From CAYJBH01 sp964370605 (lineage in GTDB: Bacteria; Bacillota; Clostridia; Oscillospirales; Ruminococcaceae), in NCBI GenBank assembly GCA_964370605.1, contig CAYJJX010000007.1, positions 47,469 through 111,468 of the forward strand: DNA of 64,000 bases, given 5' to 3'. Numbering within the stretch: the first letter of the stretch is position 1; each line of letters starts with the position of its first letter. Both the position numbers and the translations under genes were made by a program. The notes beneath the pieces are model-generated. The model made no database searches. It had not been told where the DNA came from and was given only the letters and a program-made list of their open reading frames with translations. Shown piece by piece: positions 33,455 through 42,621 of this stretch.

Positions 33455-35482
33455 TCAATTTTTGGTAGTGGTGCCGAAACGCTCGACCAATCGTTTTACT
33501 TCTTCGGCAAGCCGTGCGTGTTCCGGCAGTTTAAGCATCGGGTCTGTCTCTTTGAGTATTCCAAACGCCTCGGTGCTCATGTTCAGTATACTCACATCGC
33601 GTGCCAGACTTGCCACGGTGAGAGGCGGCAAGCCGTGTTGTTCGCTTCCGAAAAAGTTGCCGGGGCCACGTGACTCCATGTCAAAACGTGCCAGTTCAAA
33701 GCCATCGGCGGTGGCGACCACTCGGTGAAGCCGCTCCAGTGTCTGCTCGTTTTTGCTATCACTGACAAGAAAGCACCAGCTTTCAAAAGAACCACGACCG
33801 ACCCTGCCACGAAGTTGGTGAAGAGTAGCAAGTCCAAATTGTTCTGCATTTTCTATCACCATTACCGTCGCATTTGGCACATCGACACCGACCTCCACCA
33901 CCGTTGTGGCGCAGAGTATATCCAGCTCCCCCGCCGCAAACTCCTGCATCACCTGTGCCTTTTGTGCCGCTGTGAGTTTTCCGTGCAAAAGACCTATCCG
34001 TCTTGATGGCAGCAGTGCTTTTGCTACATCGTTATGATAACCGACAACATCCTGTAATCCTTCGTCGCTCTCGTCGATGACGGGGCACACGATGTATATT
34101 TGTCGACCCACCTCTATCTCTTTGTCAAGAAAGCCGAACATCCGCGCGCGTTTTTCGGTATCTACAAGTCTGGTTTTTATCTCAATTCGTCCTTTTGGCA
34201 TCTCGTCCAGTACCGATATGTCGAGATCACCGTATATGAGCAGTGCCAGCGTCCTTGGTATAGGTGTCGCACTCATTACCAAGACATGCGGATTATCCGC
34301 CTTTGCAAACAAGGTCGAGCGCTGACGCACACCGAAACGATGCTGTTCGTCCACGATGCAAAATCCGAGACGTTCAAACTCAACCGGTTCTGACAGCACC
34401 GCCGAGGTCGCCACCAAAATGCACGGCTCCTCACTTCTTAGCCGTTGCAACAACTCTTTTCTCTCTTTGCCTTTGGTAGTTCCGCTCAACTTTAAAATTT
34501 CAATGCCGCTCGTTGCCAGCAGTGCCGACAAGGTCTTGAAGTGTTGGTTACACAGCAACTCTGTCGGCGCCATGAGCGCTGTTTTGTAGCCGTTTTTCGC
34601 GGTAAAATATGCCGCTGCCGCTGCTACCACCGTCTTTCCGCTGCCGACATCTCCCTGCAACAGCCGATTTTGCGGAACAGAACTTTGAAAGTCGTTTGTT
34701 ATCTGTGTGATCGCCTTTTGTTGGGCGGCGGTCGGCACAAACGGCAGGGCGGAATAAAATTCTTCCATCTCTACCGAAGTCATCGCCGCGCAGCTGACAC
34801 GTTTGTCTTCTTCACGAAGCCGTGACAGTCCGATCTGCAAGCAAAGCAGTTCGTCAAAAGAAAGCCTTCGCTTTGCCGCCTCTGCCTCGCCGAGATTTTG
34901 CGGAAAATGTACCGCACGCACCGCATCGATTCGCTCTGCGAGATTATATCGATCCCTCATCTTTTGCGGCAAAATCTCGTCAACCAACGCATCGCCGCAT
35001 TGAGCGAGCGCCGAGCGGATGAGCCGCGACAAAAATTTTGAGGTGATGCCTGCCGTGAGAGGGTATATCGGCTCCAGTGCAAGATCCTCTCTTTTTGCAA
35101 GATAGCTTGGCGATATCATGGAGCGCTTTAAAAAGTTGACCGTAACACGACCGTAAAAATAGTATCCTTCCCCTTCATGGAGTGCCTCGTAACTATAACG
35201 ATTGTTGAAATAGACCAGCTCTATAACTCCCGACTCGTCCTCTGCATCCAATCTAAAAAGGTTACGCCCGCCTGCAATTCTGCGTGGCGGGTGTTTTTTT
35301 ATCACGGTAAGCAGCAACACCACATTCTGATGCGGTTCTGCCGTCGCAACCTCCTTTATGTCGGTATAATCAATATAGGCTCTCGGATAGTGGCGCAAAA
35401 GATCATCGACCGTCTCGATGCCGAGTTTTTGCAACTTGACGGCGTTTTTTTCTCCGACCCCTTTCAGAAACCGAATGTCCAC
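33455..35482 (-). CDS. recG: ATP-dependent DNA helicase RecG
   Basis: This 675-residue helicase remodels stalled forks and branched DNA. The N-terminal wedge domain (LKGVGEKNAVKLQKLGIETVDDLLRHYPR) is followed by helicase motifs: I GDVGSGKTVV, Ia APTELL, II DEQHRFG, III MSATPIPRT, and VI QLRGRVGRG, then the TRG region. It starts with GTG at 35482, overlapping the stop codon of the YloV gene by one base (TAGTG), as in the yloU-yloV-recG block of other Firmicutes. Confidence 0.94.
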   Translation of the reverse strand: MDIRFLKGVGEKNAVKLQKLGIETVDDLLRHYPRAYIDYTDIKEVATAEPHQNVVLLLTVIKKHPPRRIAGGRNLFRLDAEDESGVIELVYFNNRYSYEALHEGEGYYFYGRVTVNFLKRSMISPSYLAKREDLALEPIYPLTAGITSKFLSRLIRSALAQCGDALVDEILPQKMRDRYNLAERIDAVRAVHFPQNLGEAEAAKRRLSFDELLCLQIGLSRLREEDKRVSCAAMTSVEMEEFYSALPFVPTAAQQKAITQITNDFQSSVPQNRLLQGDVGSGKTVVAAAAAYFTAKNGYKTALMAPTELLCNQHFKTLSALLATSGIEILKLSGTTKGKERKELLQRLRSEEPCILVATSAVLSEPVEFERLGFCIVDEQHRFGVRQRSTLFAKADNPHVLVMSATPIPRTLALLIYGDLDISVLDEMPKGRIEIKTRLVDTEKRARMFGFLDKEIEVGRQIYIVCPVIDESDEGLQDVVGYHNDVAKALLPSRRIGLLHGKLTAAQKAQVMQEFAAGELDILCATTVVEVGVDVPNATVMVIENAEQFGLATLHQLRGRVGRGSFESWCFLVSDSKNEQTLERLHRVVATADGFELARFDMESRGPGNFFGSEQHGLPPLTVASLARDVSILNMSTEAFGILKETDPMLKLPEHARLAEEVKRLVERFGTTTKN

Positions 35483-37167
35483 TACTCTACCGAAACTATG
35501 TAATAGTAAACCGGCTGGCCGCCCATCACAAGGCTTGCCTCGACGCTTTTAGGTAGTTTCTCACAGATGGCATTGAAGGTGGTGTTTGCCGTCTCTTCAT
35601 CCACGTCGGCACCTGCCATGATTGTTAAAAAGGCGCTGTTTTTATTCACCATGTTCTTGACTAGTTTTGTAAGTACGGCTGCAACATCTGTTCCGGTAAA
35701 GCTGAGTTTGCCGTTTTCCATCGCAAGAATCTCATCCTTTTTGATCTTGTGACCATCAAAGTCACTGTCACGTGCCGCAAAGGTAATCTGTCCTGTCGAA
35801 ACTGCACTCGCAGCAAGTCCCATGTCGGTAGCGTTTTGCTCGACACTCGCCTCAGGGTCAAAACTGAGCATAGCAGAAACACCTTGCGGTACCGATGTAG
35901 TTGGAAGTACTACAAGATTGCGATCTGCAAGTTTCTTTGCCTGCTCTGCCGCAAGAATAATATTTTTGTTGTTTGGCAAGATAAACACGTTCTTTGCCGG
36001 CACCGACTGCGCCGCATTTAATATATCATCGGTGGAAGGATTCATTGTTTGACCGCCTGTGACAACCGCATCGACACCGAGCTCGATAAATAAGTCACGA
36101 AGACCGTCACCTGCCGCTACCGCAACAAAGCCGTACTCTGTTTCCGGATCAACAGCCACGTAGCGGAACACTGTTTTGCTCTGGCTACTCTCGGCCTGAG
36201 CCTGCTTTGCAATGCCTTTACCCTGTTTTTTGCGGCCTTCATACTGCTCGCCCATGTTTTCGATCTTGATTTTAGATAGAGTGCCATATTTTATGGCGTG
36301 GGACAAAACCTTACCGGGATCGTCGCAGTGAACATGCGTCTTAATGATATCGTCGTCGTCTACTACCACGACACTATCGCCTGTTGTCTCTAAGAAGGCG
36401 CGAAGTTTTTCGGCAGAGACATCTCCCTCTTTGTTGATCAGGAATTCGGTGCAGTATCCGAAGTCGCTCTCCTCATTGAACAGCTCTTCGGCAAACACGC
36501 CTTTTCCGGCAATAACCGAAGCCGCTTTATGGTCTTTTTGCTCCGGCTGGCAGACGCCATCTCCGGCAAACACTCGACGCATGCCGTCAAATATCATGAC
36601 GAGACCCTTTCCTCCGGCATCGACAACTCCTGCCTTTTTCAGCACCGGAAGTTGCTCCGGTGTCTCGGCAAGTGCCTGCTCTGCAAAGCCGCACATTTCG
36701 GTGAAAAGTTTCAAAAAGTCGGTTTCTTCACTCACCGAAATCTTTTCACTCGCCACCCTTGCGACGGTAAGCATAGTACCCTCGGTAGGTTTCATAACCG
36801 CTTTATATGCCGCTTCAACACCCGACTGTAGTGCAGTTTTCAGTTCTTGCACCGACATGGTTTTCTTGTCGACCAATGCCTTTGAAAAACCGCGAAACAG
36901 CAACGAAAGAATAACACCGGAATTGCCACGCGCGCCACGAAGCATCGCCGAAGATGCGGTCTTGGAAACAATATCGACACCGCAATCATCGTCAAGATTC
37001 TCAAGCTCTCTTGCGGCGGCGGCAATGGTCATGCTCATGTTTGTGCCGGTATCTCCGTCCGGTACCGGAAAAACATTGAGTTCATCCACTTCGCTACGAA
37101 AATTTTGTATGTTATTCGCACCTGAAATCATCGCCAGGCGCAAATTCTGTCCGCTTATCTCTGTCAT
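35482..37167 (-). CDS. DAK2-domain kinase subunit, YloV/FakA family
   Basis: This 561-residue protein has an N-terminal DhaL/DAK2 domain (about 10-200: NVFPVPDGDTGTNMSMT binds Mg-ATP, ARGARGNSGVI) followed by the FakA-type central and C-terminal domains (VHCDDPGKVLSHAIKYG; ILPNNKNI). In Staphylococcus the orthologue FakA phosphorylates fatty acids held by FakB partner proteins (DegV family); no fakB lies in the window. The ATG at 37167 follows GAAAGGAAC. It sits between yloU and recG as elsewhere in Firmicutes. Confidence 0.9.
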   Translation of the reverse strand: MTEISGQNLRLAMISGANNIQNFRSEVDELNVFPVPDGDTGTNMSMTIAAAARELENLDDDCGVDIVSKTASSAMLRGARGNSGVILSLLFRGFSKALVDKKTMSVQELKTALQSGVEAAYKAVMKPTEGTMLTVARVASEKISVSEETDFLKLFTEMCGFAEQALAETPEQLPVLKKAGVVDAGGKGLVMIFDGMRRVFAGDGVCQPEQKDHKAASVIAGKGVFAEELFNEESDFGYCTEFLINKEGDVSAEKLRAFLETTGDSVVVVDDDDIIKTHVHCDDPGKVLSHAIKYGTLSKIKIENMGEQYEGRKKQGKGIAKQAQAESSQSKTVFRYVAVDPETEYGFVAVAAGDGLRDLFIELGVDAVVTGGQTMNPSTDDILNAAQSVPAKNVFILPNNKNIILAAEQAKKLADRNLVVLPTTSVPQGVSAMLSFDPEASVEQNATDMGLAASAVSTGQITFAARDSDFDGHKIKKDEILAMENGKLSFTGTDVAAVLTKLVKNMVNKNSAFLTIMAGADVDEETANTTFNAICEKLPKSVEASLVMGGQPVYYYIVSVE

Positions 37168-37217
37168 TGTATGTTTGTTCCTTTCTCGTACTGATAGATT
37201 ATGCTTCTGTGTGATTG

Positions 37218-37571
37218 TCACTCACTTTTAACACTTTCCACGACAACGTTAACCTCATCAACTATTATGTCGGTCGCCTGTTCTACCGTGTAACGAACCT
37301 TATGTATTATGCTCGCAACTATGGCGGAAATATTAAGCCCGTAGGTCACCGCGATGTGAATTTCAATATATAACTTGTTGTCTCGTTCCGCTACTCGTAC
37401 ACCTTTGTCGGTGTGGTTCTTTCCAAACACGATGCTTTTCAGAACATCGGCTCGACCGGCATCCGCCATGTCTGCCACCCCAAAACAGCTCTGAGCCGCC
37501 ATCGCAGACAGCGAGATAAGATAATCCTCGCTTATCTGTATACTGCCTTTGGAATTCGCAATTTTAATCAT
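37218..37571 (-). CDS. Asp23/Gls24 family envelope protein (YloU-like)
   Basis: This 117-residue protein has the Asp23 fold pattern: GSIQISEDYLISLSAMAAQSC, KLYIEIHIAVTYGLNISAIV, and VRYTVEQATDIIVDEVNV. Such proteins sit near the membrane and are linked to cell-envelope stress or fatty-acid metabolism. Here it precedes the YloV/FakA kinase, as is usual. The ATG at 37571 follows GAAAGGAACGG; a longer frame start at 37595 lies before the ribosome site. Confidence 0.9.
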   Translation of the reverse strand: MIKIANSKGSIQISEDYLISLSAMAAQSCFGVADMADAGRADVLKSIVFGKNHTDKGVRVAERDNKLYIEIHIAVTYGLNISAIVASIIHKVRYTVEQATDIIVDEVNVVVESVKSE

Positions 37572-37617
37572 ATATATGACCGTTCCTTTCTGCACACTAG
37601 TGCGATTGTTGGAGTAT

Positions 37618-39033
37618 TTATTTCAAAAACTCTACCTCGGACAGGCCGAAATAGGGGTCTGAATTTTTTGGTAGAAAACCATACAGCTGATCGTCGTAGT
37701 ATACCGTCCCACGCTCAAAAAGTATCGGAACAATCGGCATCTCTGCCGAAAATGCATTGCAAAACATGTCGGTATCTCGGCTTGATTTCATGTCGCTATA
37801 CCCTGCAACCAATCGCTGTGTCGAACTGTCTTCGTCAATAAAAAAAGAAAAGTCCAGATTGTCGGGAAGCAGCACCTCTGCAAGATAAAGGTCATATTCA
37901 CCCTGCGATAATAATTCGTTGAAATGCTCTGAATCGTCGGCAACCAGCTCGTTCACCGCAATGCCGAATCCTGCAAAAGCCGACTCTAGCTGCGCTATCA
38001 CGGAATGCCTTGTGGCAATCGCACCGTTATAAAGTATCGTTACGCTATCAAACTCGGCCGTGGTATCTGCAATTGTGCAATCACATAACCCATATAGAGG
38101 ATGCACCAAACAGTGCGTAACATCTGCATTTTCAAAAAAAACTTTTTTTGCGATGTCTGTTCTCGGCATCATGTGCGACACCGCCTGTCTCTGCTTTGAC
38201 GATCCAAATATCTCAGATTGGTCATTAAAACCGATAAACAGAAGATTTGTGGTTGGATAACTTGCAACGGAAAGATTTTCATACGGAACAAAACCCGATA
38301 TGTGCGTGGTGTCCAGAACCGATATTCGTCCGGCATTGAGTCCCTGGGTCACTGCACTTGCTCCCGCCATATCGGCGAGCGAAATTGTAACTGGTTCAAG
38401 ACCACTGCTCGTATCGCGCAAAATCAGTCTGTCTGCCTCGCGTCTGTATTCGCCCGATGACATTGGGTTTTTCGCACCTACTTCATCGCTTTTTAATATT
38501 GGCATGGTAAGCAGCGAGAAAAAGAAAGCGTCCGGCGTCAAAAGTTCAATTTGAATCTCATTATCCAGCAATATGATGGAATCTACATTCTGCATTGTTG
38601 CAACATAGGCATCGCTGTTTTGCGCCGCTATTAGTGATGCAGCTACATCCTGTGCCGTTACTTCGGCACCGTCCTCAAATGTCCTGCCGTTCTTTATCAG
38701 CACAGTAAAGACCGTGTTTTCCTCGTTCGAAGAAATCATGTCGGCAAGCAAATTTCTTGTGTTGAGATCTTCATCAATTTCCACAAGCGAGGTGTATAGA
38801 AGTCCAGCGAGTTGGTGAACAACGAGCGAGTTTGTCAGATAAGGATTAGAACCTTGAGAAGGGTCGTAGGCAAGGGTTATCTCGTCTGGGGTTTCATTTT
38901 CTTGATACCGCGGCTGCTGTGTTTCGATTTGTTGCGAAGTCGCTAACGGAAGGCCGGAACAACTACAAAATAACACCAAAATCACGACCGCAGACAGGAT
39001 GATGCTTCCCATAACTTTCGGTCGGACCGCCAT
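37618..39033 (-). CDS. Family-5 solute-binding lipoprotein (peptide/oligopeptide type)
   Basis: This 471-residue protein has a signal segment and lipobox FCSC (around residue 24), then the SBP_bac_5 architecture (DEITLAYDPSQGSNPYLTNSLVVHQLAGLLYTSLV; TFEDGAEVTAQDVAASL; FIGFN). Family members bind peptides or nickel outside the membrane for an ABC importer. No OppBCDF-type genes are nearby; the adjacent ABC genes are exporter-like. The start at 39033 follows AAAAGGAG. It may serve a distant importer or act as a sensor. Confidence 0.85.
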   Translation of the reverse strand: MAVRPKVMGSIILSAVVILVLFCSCSGLPLATSQQIETQQPRYQENETPDEITLAYDPSQGSNPYLTNSLVVHQLAGLLYTSLVEIDEDLNTRNLLADMISSNEENTVFTVLIKNGRTFEDGAEVTAQDVAASLIAAQNSDAYVATMQNVDSIILLDNEIQIELLTPDAFFFSLLTMPILKSDEVGAKNPMSSGEYRREADRLILRDTSSGLEPVTISLADMAGASAVTQGLNAGRISVLDTTHISGFVPYENLSVASYPTTNLLFIGFNDQSEIFGSSKQRQAVSHMMPRTDIAKKVFFENADVTHCLVHPLYGLCDCTIADTTAEFDSVTILYNGAIATRHSVIAQLESAFAGFGIAVNELVADDSEHFNELLSQGEYDLYLAEVLLPDNLDFSFFIDEDSSTQRLVAGYSDMKSSRDTDMFCNAFSAEMPIVPILFERGTVYYDDQLYGFLPKNSDPYFGLSEVEFLK

Positions 39034-39118
39034 ATATCTCCTTTTATCATACAATCCCACACTGGTATTATATAACAAAACTCCTCTTTTGGCAACAGTT
39101 TTTTGATGGCGCAAAAGG

Positions 39119-39910
39119 TCACTTTGCCTCACTTTTGGTAAAAACAAGGAGCGCAAGCCCGATAAAAATGAGCGACAGCAGGCTCGTGACAAACATAAGG
39201 CCGTATTCAATCTCTCCTTTCATAACATCGTTAAAGACGACGTATTTCAGCGGACTGAGCACACGGAGAAATTCAATTTCTGTTAATTCGAACAGGAAAC
39301 CGGTCAAAAAGAAAATGCCAACAATATAGTTTACGGCACCGGCTAGCTCGTGTCCGTGTCGCAATAAGGTTGAAACAAACGCCGAAACACAGAACATAAT
39401 AATTCCCGTATTCAGGCTGGTAAGATTGAATTGCAACGTCTGTAGCGCATATTCCTCGCCTCCCGGAACCGAGTTCAGTGCTATGACCGAGACAATATCG
39501 AGGATCACTATATAGCCGACAAATATGCAGATTCGTGCGGCCAACTTATAAAGAAGAATCAGCGCTTTGGGATATGGCTTGGTATAAAGAAATTCTCCCG
39601 TTTTCATCATCTGATCATGATAGACTGCGCCACCGCCGAGTGACGCACCGTACAATCCACTGATTACCGCAACATAGTACGAGATAATAGAAAAATATCC
39701 GAGCGGTGATCCGAGGTCTACATCACTCATTCCGAACAGGGCGAGTACTACATCGGGAATAATATTTATCATGGAGGAAAGTTCTTCGCTCGACATACCC
39801 TGCGCGCCGCTACTCTCCGCCATTCCCATCGTGATAAGCACCGCTGCGCCTATGCTCCAAATGATCATAAGCTTAATCAGTGACTTGAATTCTGTTATAA
39901 ATACGTTCAT
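39119..39910 (-). CDS. ABC-2 type permease subunit
   Basis: This 263-residue membrane protein has about six helices, an N-terminal short cytosolic tail (MNVFITEFKSLIKLMIIWSIG) and the conserved GGGAVYHDQMMKTGEFLYTKPYPK loop that marks this ABC-2 permease group. It begins two bases after the previous permease gene ends and would be one half of a heterodimeric channel. It shares the FL[FY]TKP motif with its partner. Confidence 0.87.
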   Translation of the reverse strand: MNVFITEFKSLIKLMIIWSIGAAVLITMGMAESSGAQGMSSEELSSMINIIPDVVLALFGMSDVDLGSPLGYFSIISYYVAVISGLYGASLGGGAVYHDQMMKTGEFLYTKPYPKALILLYKLAARICIFVGYIVILDIVSVIALNSVPGGEEYALQTLQFNLTSLNTGIIMFCVSAFVSTLLRHGHELAGAVNYIVGIFFLTGFLFELTEIEFLRVLSPLKYVVFNDVMKGEIEYGLMFVTSLLSLIFIGLALLVFTKSEAK

Positions 39911-39912
39911 CG

Positions 39913-40692
39913 CTACTCCGTCACATCTTTCGTGCAGTAAATATATCCGGCTCCGCCGATCAGCAACACAGACATCAAAATGGCAAGCAGGACATATCCG
40001 ATCTCAAATATACCGTTTTGTGCCATATATCCAATATTAAAATATTGCATCGGCGAAAAAAATCGCAGGCTAATTCCGAGCGTATTATTCATCATTGTCA
40101 TTATATATCCGACAAACCCTACCACAGTTGCAAGACCGGAAACGCTTCGAACTCTACGAAGAAGCATCGACAGAAGTACTCCGATCCCAAAGAATATCAA
40201 TTGAGTCATAAAATAGGCAAGCGTAAGATTTGTGTGGACCATCGATGTGACTTCATCGGTATAAACTATATACAACGTCACATGATACGCTGTTGCAAAC
40301 AGCACTAACATTGTCACGCCTGCTGCAAGTTTCGTCAGAAAAAGATAGAGACGGCTGACCGGTTTTGTAAATAAAAAGTCGGTCGTCGAGGCTCTCTTTT
40401 CGCGCGAAAATATAGAAAGTGCAATACCACACGACATGATCACACCGGCAAGCAAAACAAAATTTGAAACGAACACATAATATCCTATCGGCTCAAACAT
40501 GGTTTCTATGTCAATACCGAATGCCAAGGCAAACTCAGGTGGCATCGACTGCATGTAGACAGAAAAGAACTCTTCGCTCTCGGCTAAAAGAGGACGAAAC
40601 GCCATGAAAAATATCAACAGCACGCAAATTCCAATAGTCCAATAGACAAAAGCTCGAAATTCTGCAAAAAATTCACGAAGGTAGACTCTCAT
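39913..40692 (-). CDS. ABC-2 type permease subunit
   Basis: This 259-residue membrane protein has about six helices and the loop FSREKRASTTDFLFTKPVSR, equivalent to the loop of the following permease. The ATG at 40692 is used because AAGGGGTGA precedes it; this leaves seven bases after the ATPase stop. The longer frame would overlap the ATPase by 50 bp without a ribosome site. The substrate is unknown. Confidence 0.87.
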   Translation of the reverse strand: MRVYLREFFAEFRAFVYWTIGICVLLIFFMAFRPLLAESEEFFSVYMQSMPPEFALAFGIDIETMFEPIGYYVFVSNFVLLAGVIMSCGIALSIFSREKRASTTDFLFTKPVSRLYLFLTKLAAGVTMLVLFATAYHVTLYIVYTDEVTSMVHTNLTLAYFMTQLIFFGIGVLLSMLLRRVRSVSGLATVVGFVGYIMTMMNNTLGISLRFFSPMQYFNIGYMAQNGIFEIGYVLLAILMSVLLIGGAGYIYCTKDVTE

Positions 40693-40699
40693 TTCGCCG

Positions 40700-42418
40700 T
40701 CACCCCTTCTTCTCTTCATCTTGTTCGTCGGTCGACTCTGTCGCTTCATCTTCCTCTACGACCACAAAACCTTTCGGTAACGACTTCGACTTCGATTTTG
40801 ACTTGGCTTCTTTCTTTGGCACAAGCTCCTCAATGTTTTCTTCTATAGAGTCTGCACCCTCTTCTACCGGTTTTAAGGCTTCTGCCTCTTTTGTCTCGTC
40901 CTTAATATCTTCCTTTGGTTCTTCTTCGGGTTCTTCTTCGGGTTCTTCTTCGGGTTCATTTGCCGCCTCACGTGACTCTTCTACGTCAGCGGTGGCATTT
41001 TCAATCGATTCCGGCGCCGCATCCTCCTCGTTTTTCACATCAGCATTATCAAAAACTTCATCTGGCGATTCCTGCCCTGATTTTTCCAGAGCCACCTCTT
41101 TCTCTTCAAAATCGGTCTCTTCAATTGAATCTATGGAGTCCGCCTCTTTCTCACTTGCACTTTCGCTCTCATTTTCTACGATATCATGATTTTCTGACAA
41201 GGTTTCCTCTGTACCGCTTACAACTTCTTCGCCGGCTTCGCCCTCCACCGGCATGGTGTCTTGTGCCTTTTCTTGGCTTGGGTAATCGGTTGCGTTTGGC
41301 ATTACATCATCGTCGAAAAAAAGGTCAAGTTCACTCTTCGGCGGCGCTTGTTTTGCAAAATCGGCAGAAGTCTGTGTGGCCGTTTCGATATTGGTAGGAC
41401 GGCGTACGACAGTATCGTTATTGGGAAACACGATTGATCGAATGGTATCGGGAATATTCTGGATCACCTCCATCGGAAGTGACAACAGTCCAGACGATTT
41501 TCGCTCACCGAACAGTCCATCTTCAAGTAGGTCATCGGCATCGAACTCGTAGTAGTTCATGAACACTTCTTCCAGTGTCGGCTCTTGTATTACGATGTCG
41601 GCTATGTCAAGTGATGAAACATTCTTTATCAACGAACTGCCATCGCCACGATAAACAAACGATATACTGTTTTCTCCGCGTTCAACGTCGAGGGCATCGA
41701 TCGGTCGATAGTCAGACGGAAGTTGTTGTTTTGTTATGATATGTACCTTTTTGTAAAAACTTGCAGTAAGTTTATTGAGATTCTCGACGCTGATTATCCT
41801 GCCATCTTTTATGATGGCAACAGCGTCGCAAGCGCGCTGAACTTCTCCCAGCACATGAGAAGACATCAGCACGGTAGCGCCCTGTTTGTTCTCCTCTGCA
41901 AGCAGTTCGAAGAAGGTCTTTTGCATCAGTGGATCCAGTCCACTGGTCGGCTCGTCAAGTATAATTAACTTAGGGCTATGCAACAGACATTGCACAATAC
42001 CGACCTTTTTACGGTTGCCGAAACTCATGTTTTCGATTCGTTCATTCAAATCGAGTGACAACGCATCGGCGAGTCGTCGAATATTTTCTTTGCAATCAAA
42101 GTGATAAAAACTCGCAGCATAGCTCAAAAGGTCTTTGGCTTTCATTCTGTCATAGTAAAACACTTCGCTCGGAAGGTAGCCAACACTTCTTAATATCTCG
42201 GTCCGATAGTTGTGACAGTCAAGCCCAAAAATCTTCGCCTCGCCGCCACTTTTGCGTATCAATGAAAGCATGGTGCGTATGGTAGTAGATTTTCCCGCGC
42301 CATTAGGACCGATAAATCCAAACATCTCTCCTTCCTGCACAGAAAATGTGACATCTTCAATGCCACACTTCCCACCATAATATTTCGAGAGATTGTTCAG
42401 TTCGATTACCGCAGACAT
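40700..42418 (-). CDS. ABC transporter ATP-binding protein with long acidic C-terminal tail
   Basis: Residues 1-290 are a normal ABC-2 ATPase: Walker A GPNGAGKST (38-46), signature MSFGNRKKVG (131-140), Walker B LIILDEPTSGLDP (151-163), H-loop SSHVLGEV. From about residue 300 to 572 an extra region of some 270 residues follows, rich in Glu, Asp, Ala and Ser, with a Glu-Pro repeat (490-501) and a lysine/serine patch (KSKSKSKSLPKG, 539-550). ABC-2 ATPases are usually 230-330 residues. The tail is probably disordered and cytosolic. It heads the operon with the two permeases. Confidence 0.88.
   Translation of the reverse strand: MSAVIELNNLSKYYGGKCGIEDVTFSVQEGEMFGFIGPNGAGKSTTIRTMLSLIRKSGGEAKIFGLDCHNYRTEILRSVGYLPSEVFYYDRMKAKDLLSYAASFYHFDCKENIRRLADALSLDLNERIENMSFGNRKKVGIVQCLLHSPKLIILDEPTSGLDPLMQKTFFELLAEENKQGATVLMSSHVLGEVQRACDAVAIIKDGRIISVENLNKLTASFYKKVHIITKQQLPSDYRPIDALDVERGENSISFVYRGDGSSLIKNVSSLDIADIVIQEPTLEEVFMNYYEFDADDLLEDGLFGERKSSGLLSLPMEVIQNIPDTIRSIVFPNNDTVVRRPTNIETATQTSADFAKQAPPKSELDLFFDDDVMPNATDYPSQEKAQDTMPVEGEAGEEVVSGTEETLSENHDIVENESESASEKEADSIDSIEETDFEEKEVALEKSGQESPDEVFDNADVKNEEDAAPESIENATADVEESREAANEPEEEPEEEPEEEPKEDIKDETKEAEALKPVEEGADSIEENIEELVPKKEAKSKSKSKSLPKGFVVVEEDEATESTDEQDEEKKG
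40917..40952 (-). repeat. Tandem 12-bp repeat inside the ABC ATPase tail
   Basis: Three exact GGTTCTTCTTCG units plus a partial fourth (plus strand) encode the Glu-Pro repeat at residues 488-501. The unit keeps the frame. Confidence 0.88.
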
Positions 42419-42441
42419 GATGCCTCCACTCCAAAAAATGC

Positions 42442-42470
42442 TTGCGCAACTTCTAAATTTATGTTATAAT
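42442..42470 (+). promoter_or_regulatory. Possible promoter of the prsA-like gene
   Basis: TTGCGC (42442-42447), 17-bp spacer, TATAAT (42465-42470), giving a leader of about 145 nt. The -35 box is weak. Confidence 0.4.
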
Positions 42471-42519
42471 TATAAAGCTGTGTATATTTAACACTTCTAA
42501 CATATGTTACGTTTAGAAT

Positions 42520-42548
42520 ATTATAACACAGTGGCTATATATTTACAA
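42520..42548 (-). promoter_or_regulatory. Promoter of the acidic-tailed ABC operon
   Basis: Minus strand TTGTAA (42548-42543), 17-bp spacer, TATAAT (42525-42520), about 100 bp before the ATPase start codon; GGAGTGGAGG precedes that ATG. Confidence 0.6.
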
Positions 42549-42621
42549 TATAGCAATATCTACAATTAGACGACACTCTTTTTTGCAAAATTGGATATAA
42601 TTAGAAAGGACAGTTTATAAA

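Noticed and set aside
36344..37231. 295-residue open frame on the plus strand
   Set aside because: It is antisense to the YloV/FakA gene, has low-complexity serine-rich content and no ribosome site; it is a shadow of the real gene.
42573..42601. Promoter with TATAAT at 42596-42601 for the PrsA-like gene
   Set aside because: There is no -35 box at the right distance and the start would fall on the ribosome site, so it was not annotated.
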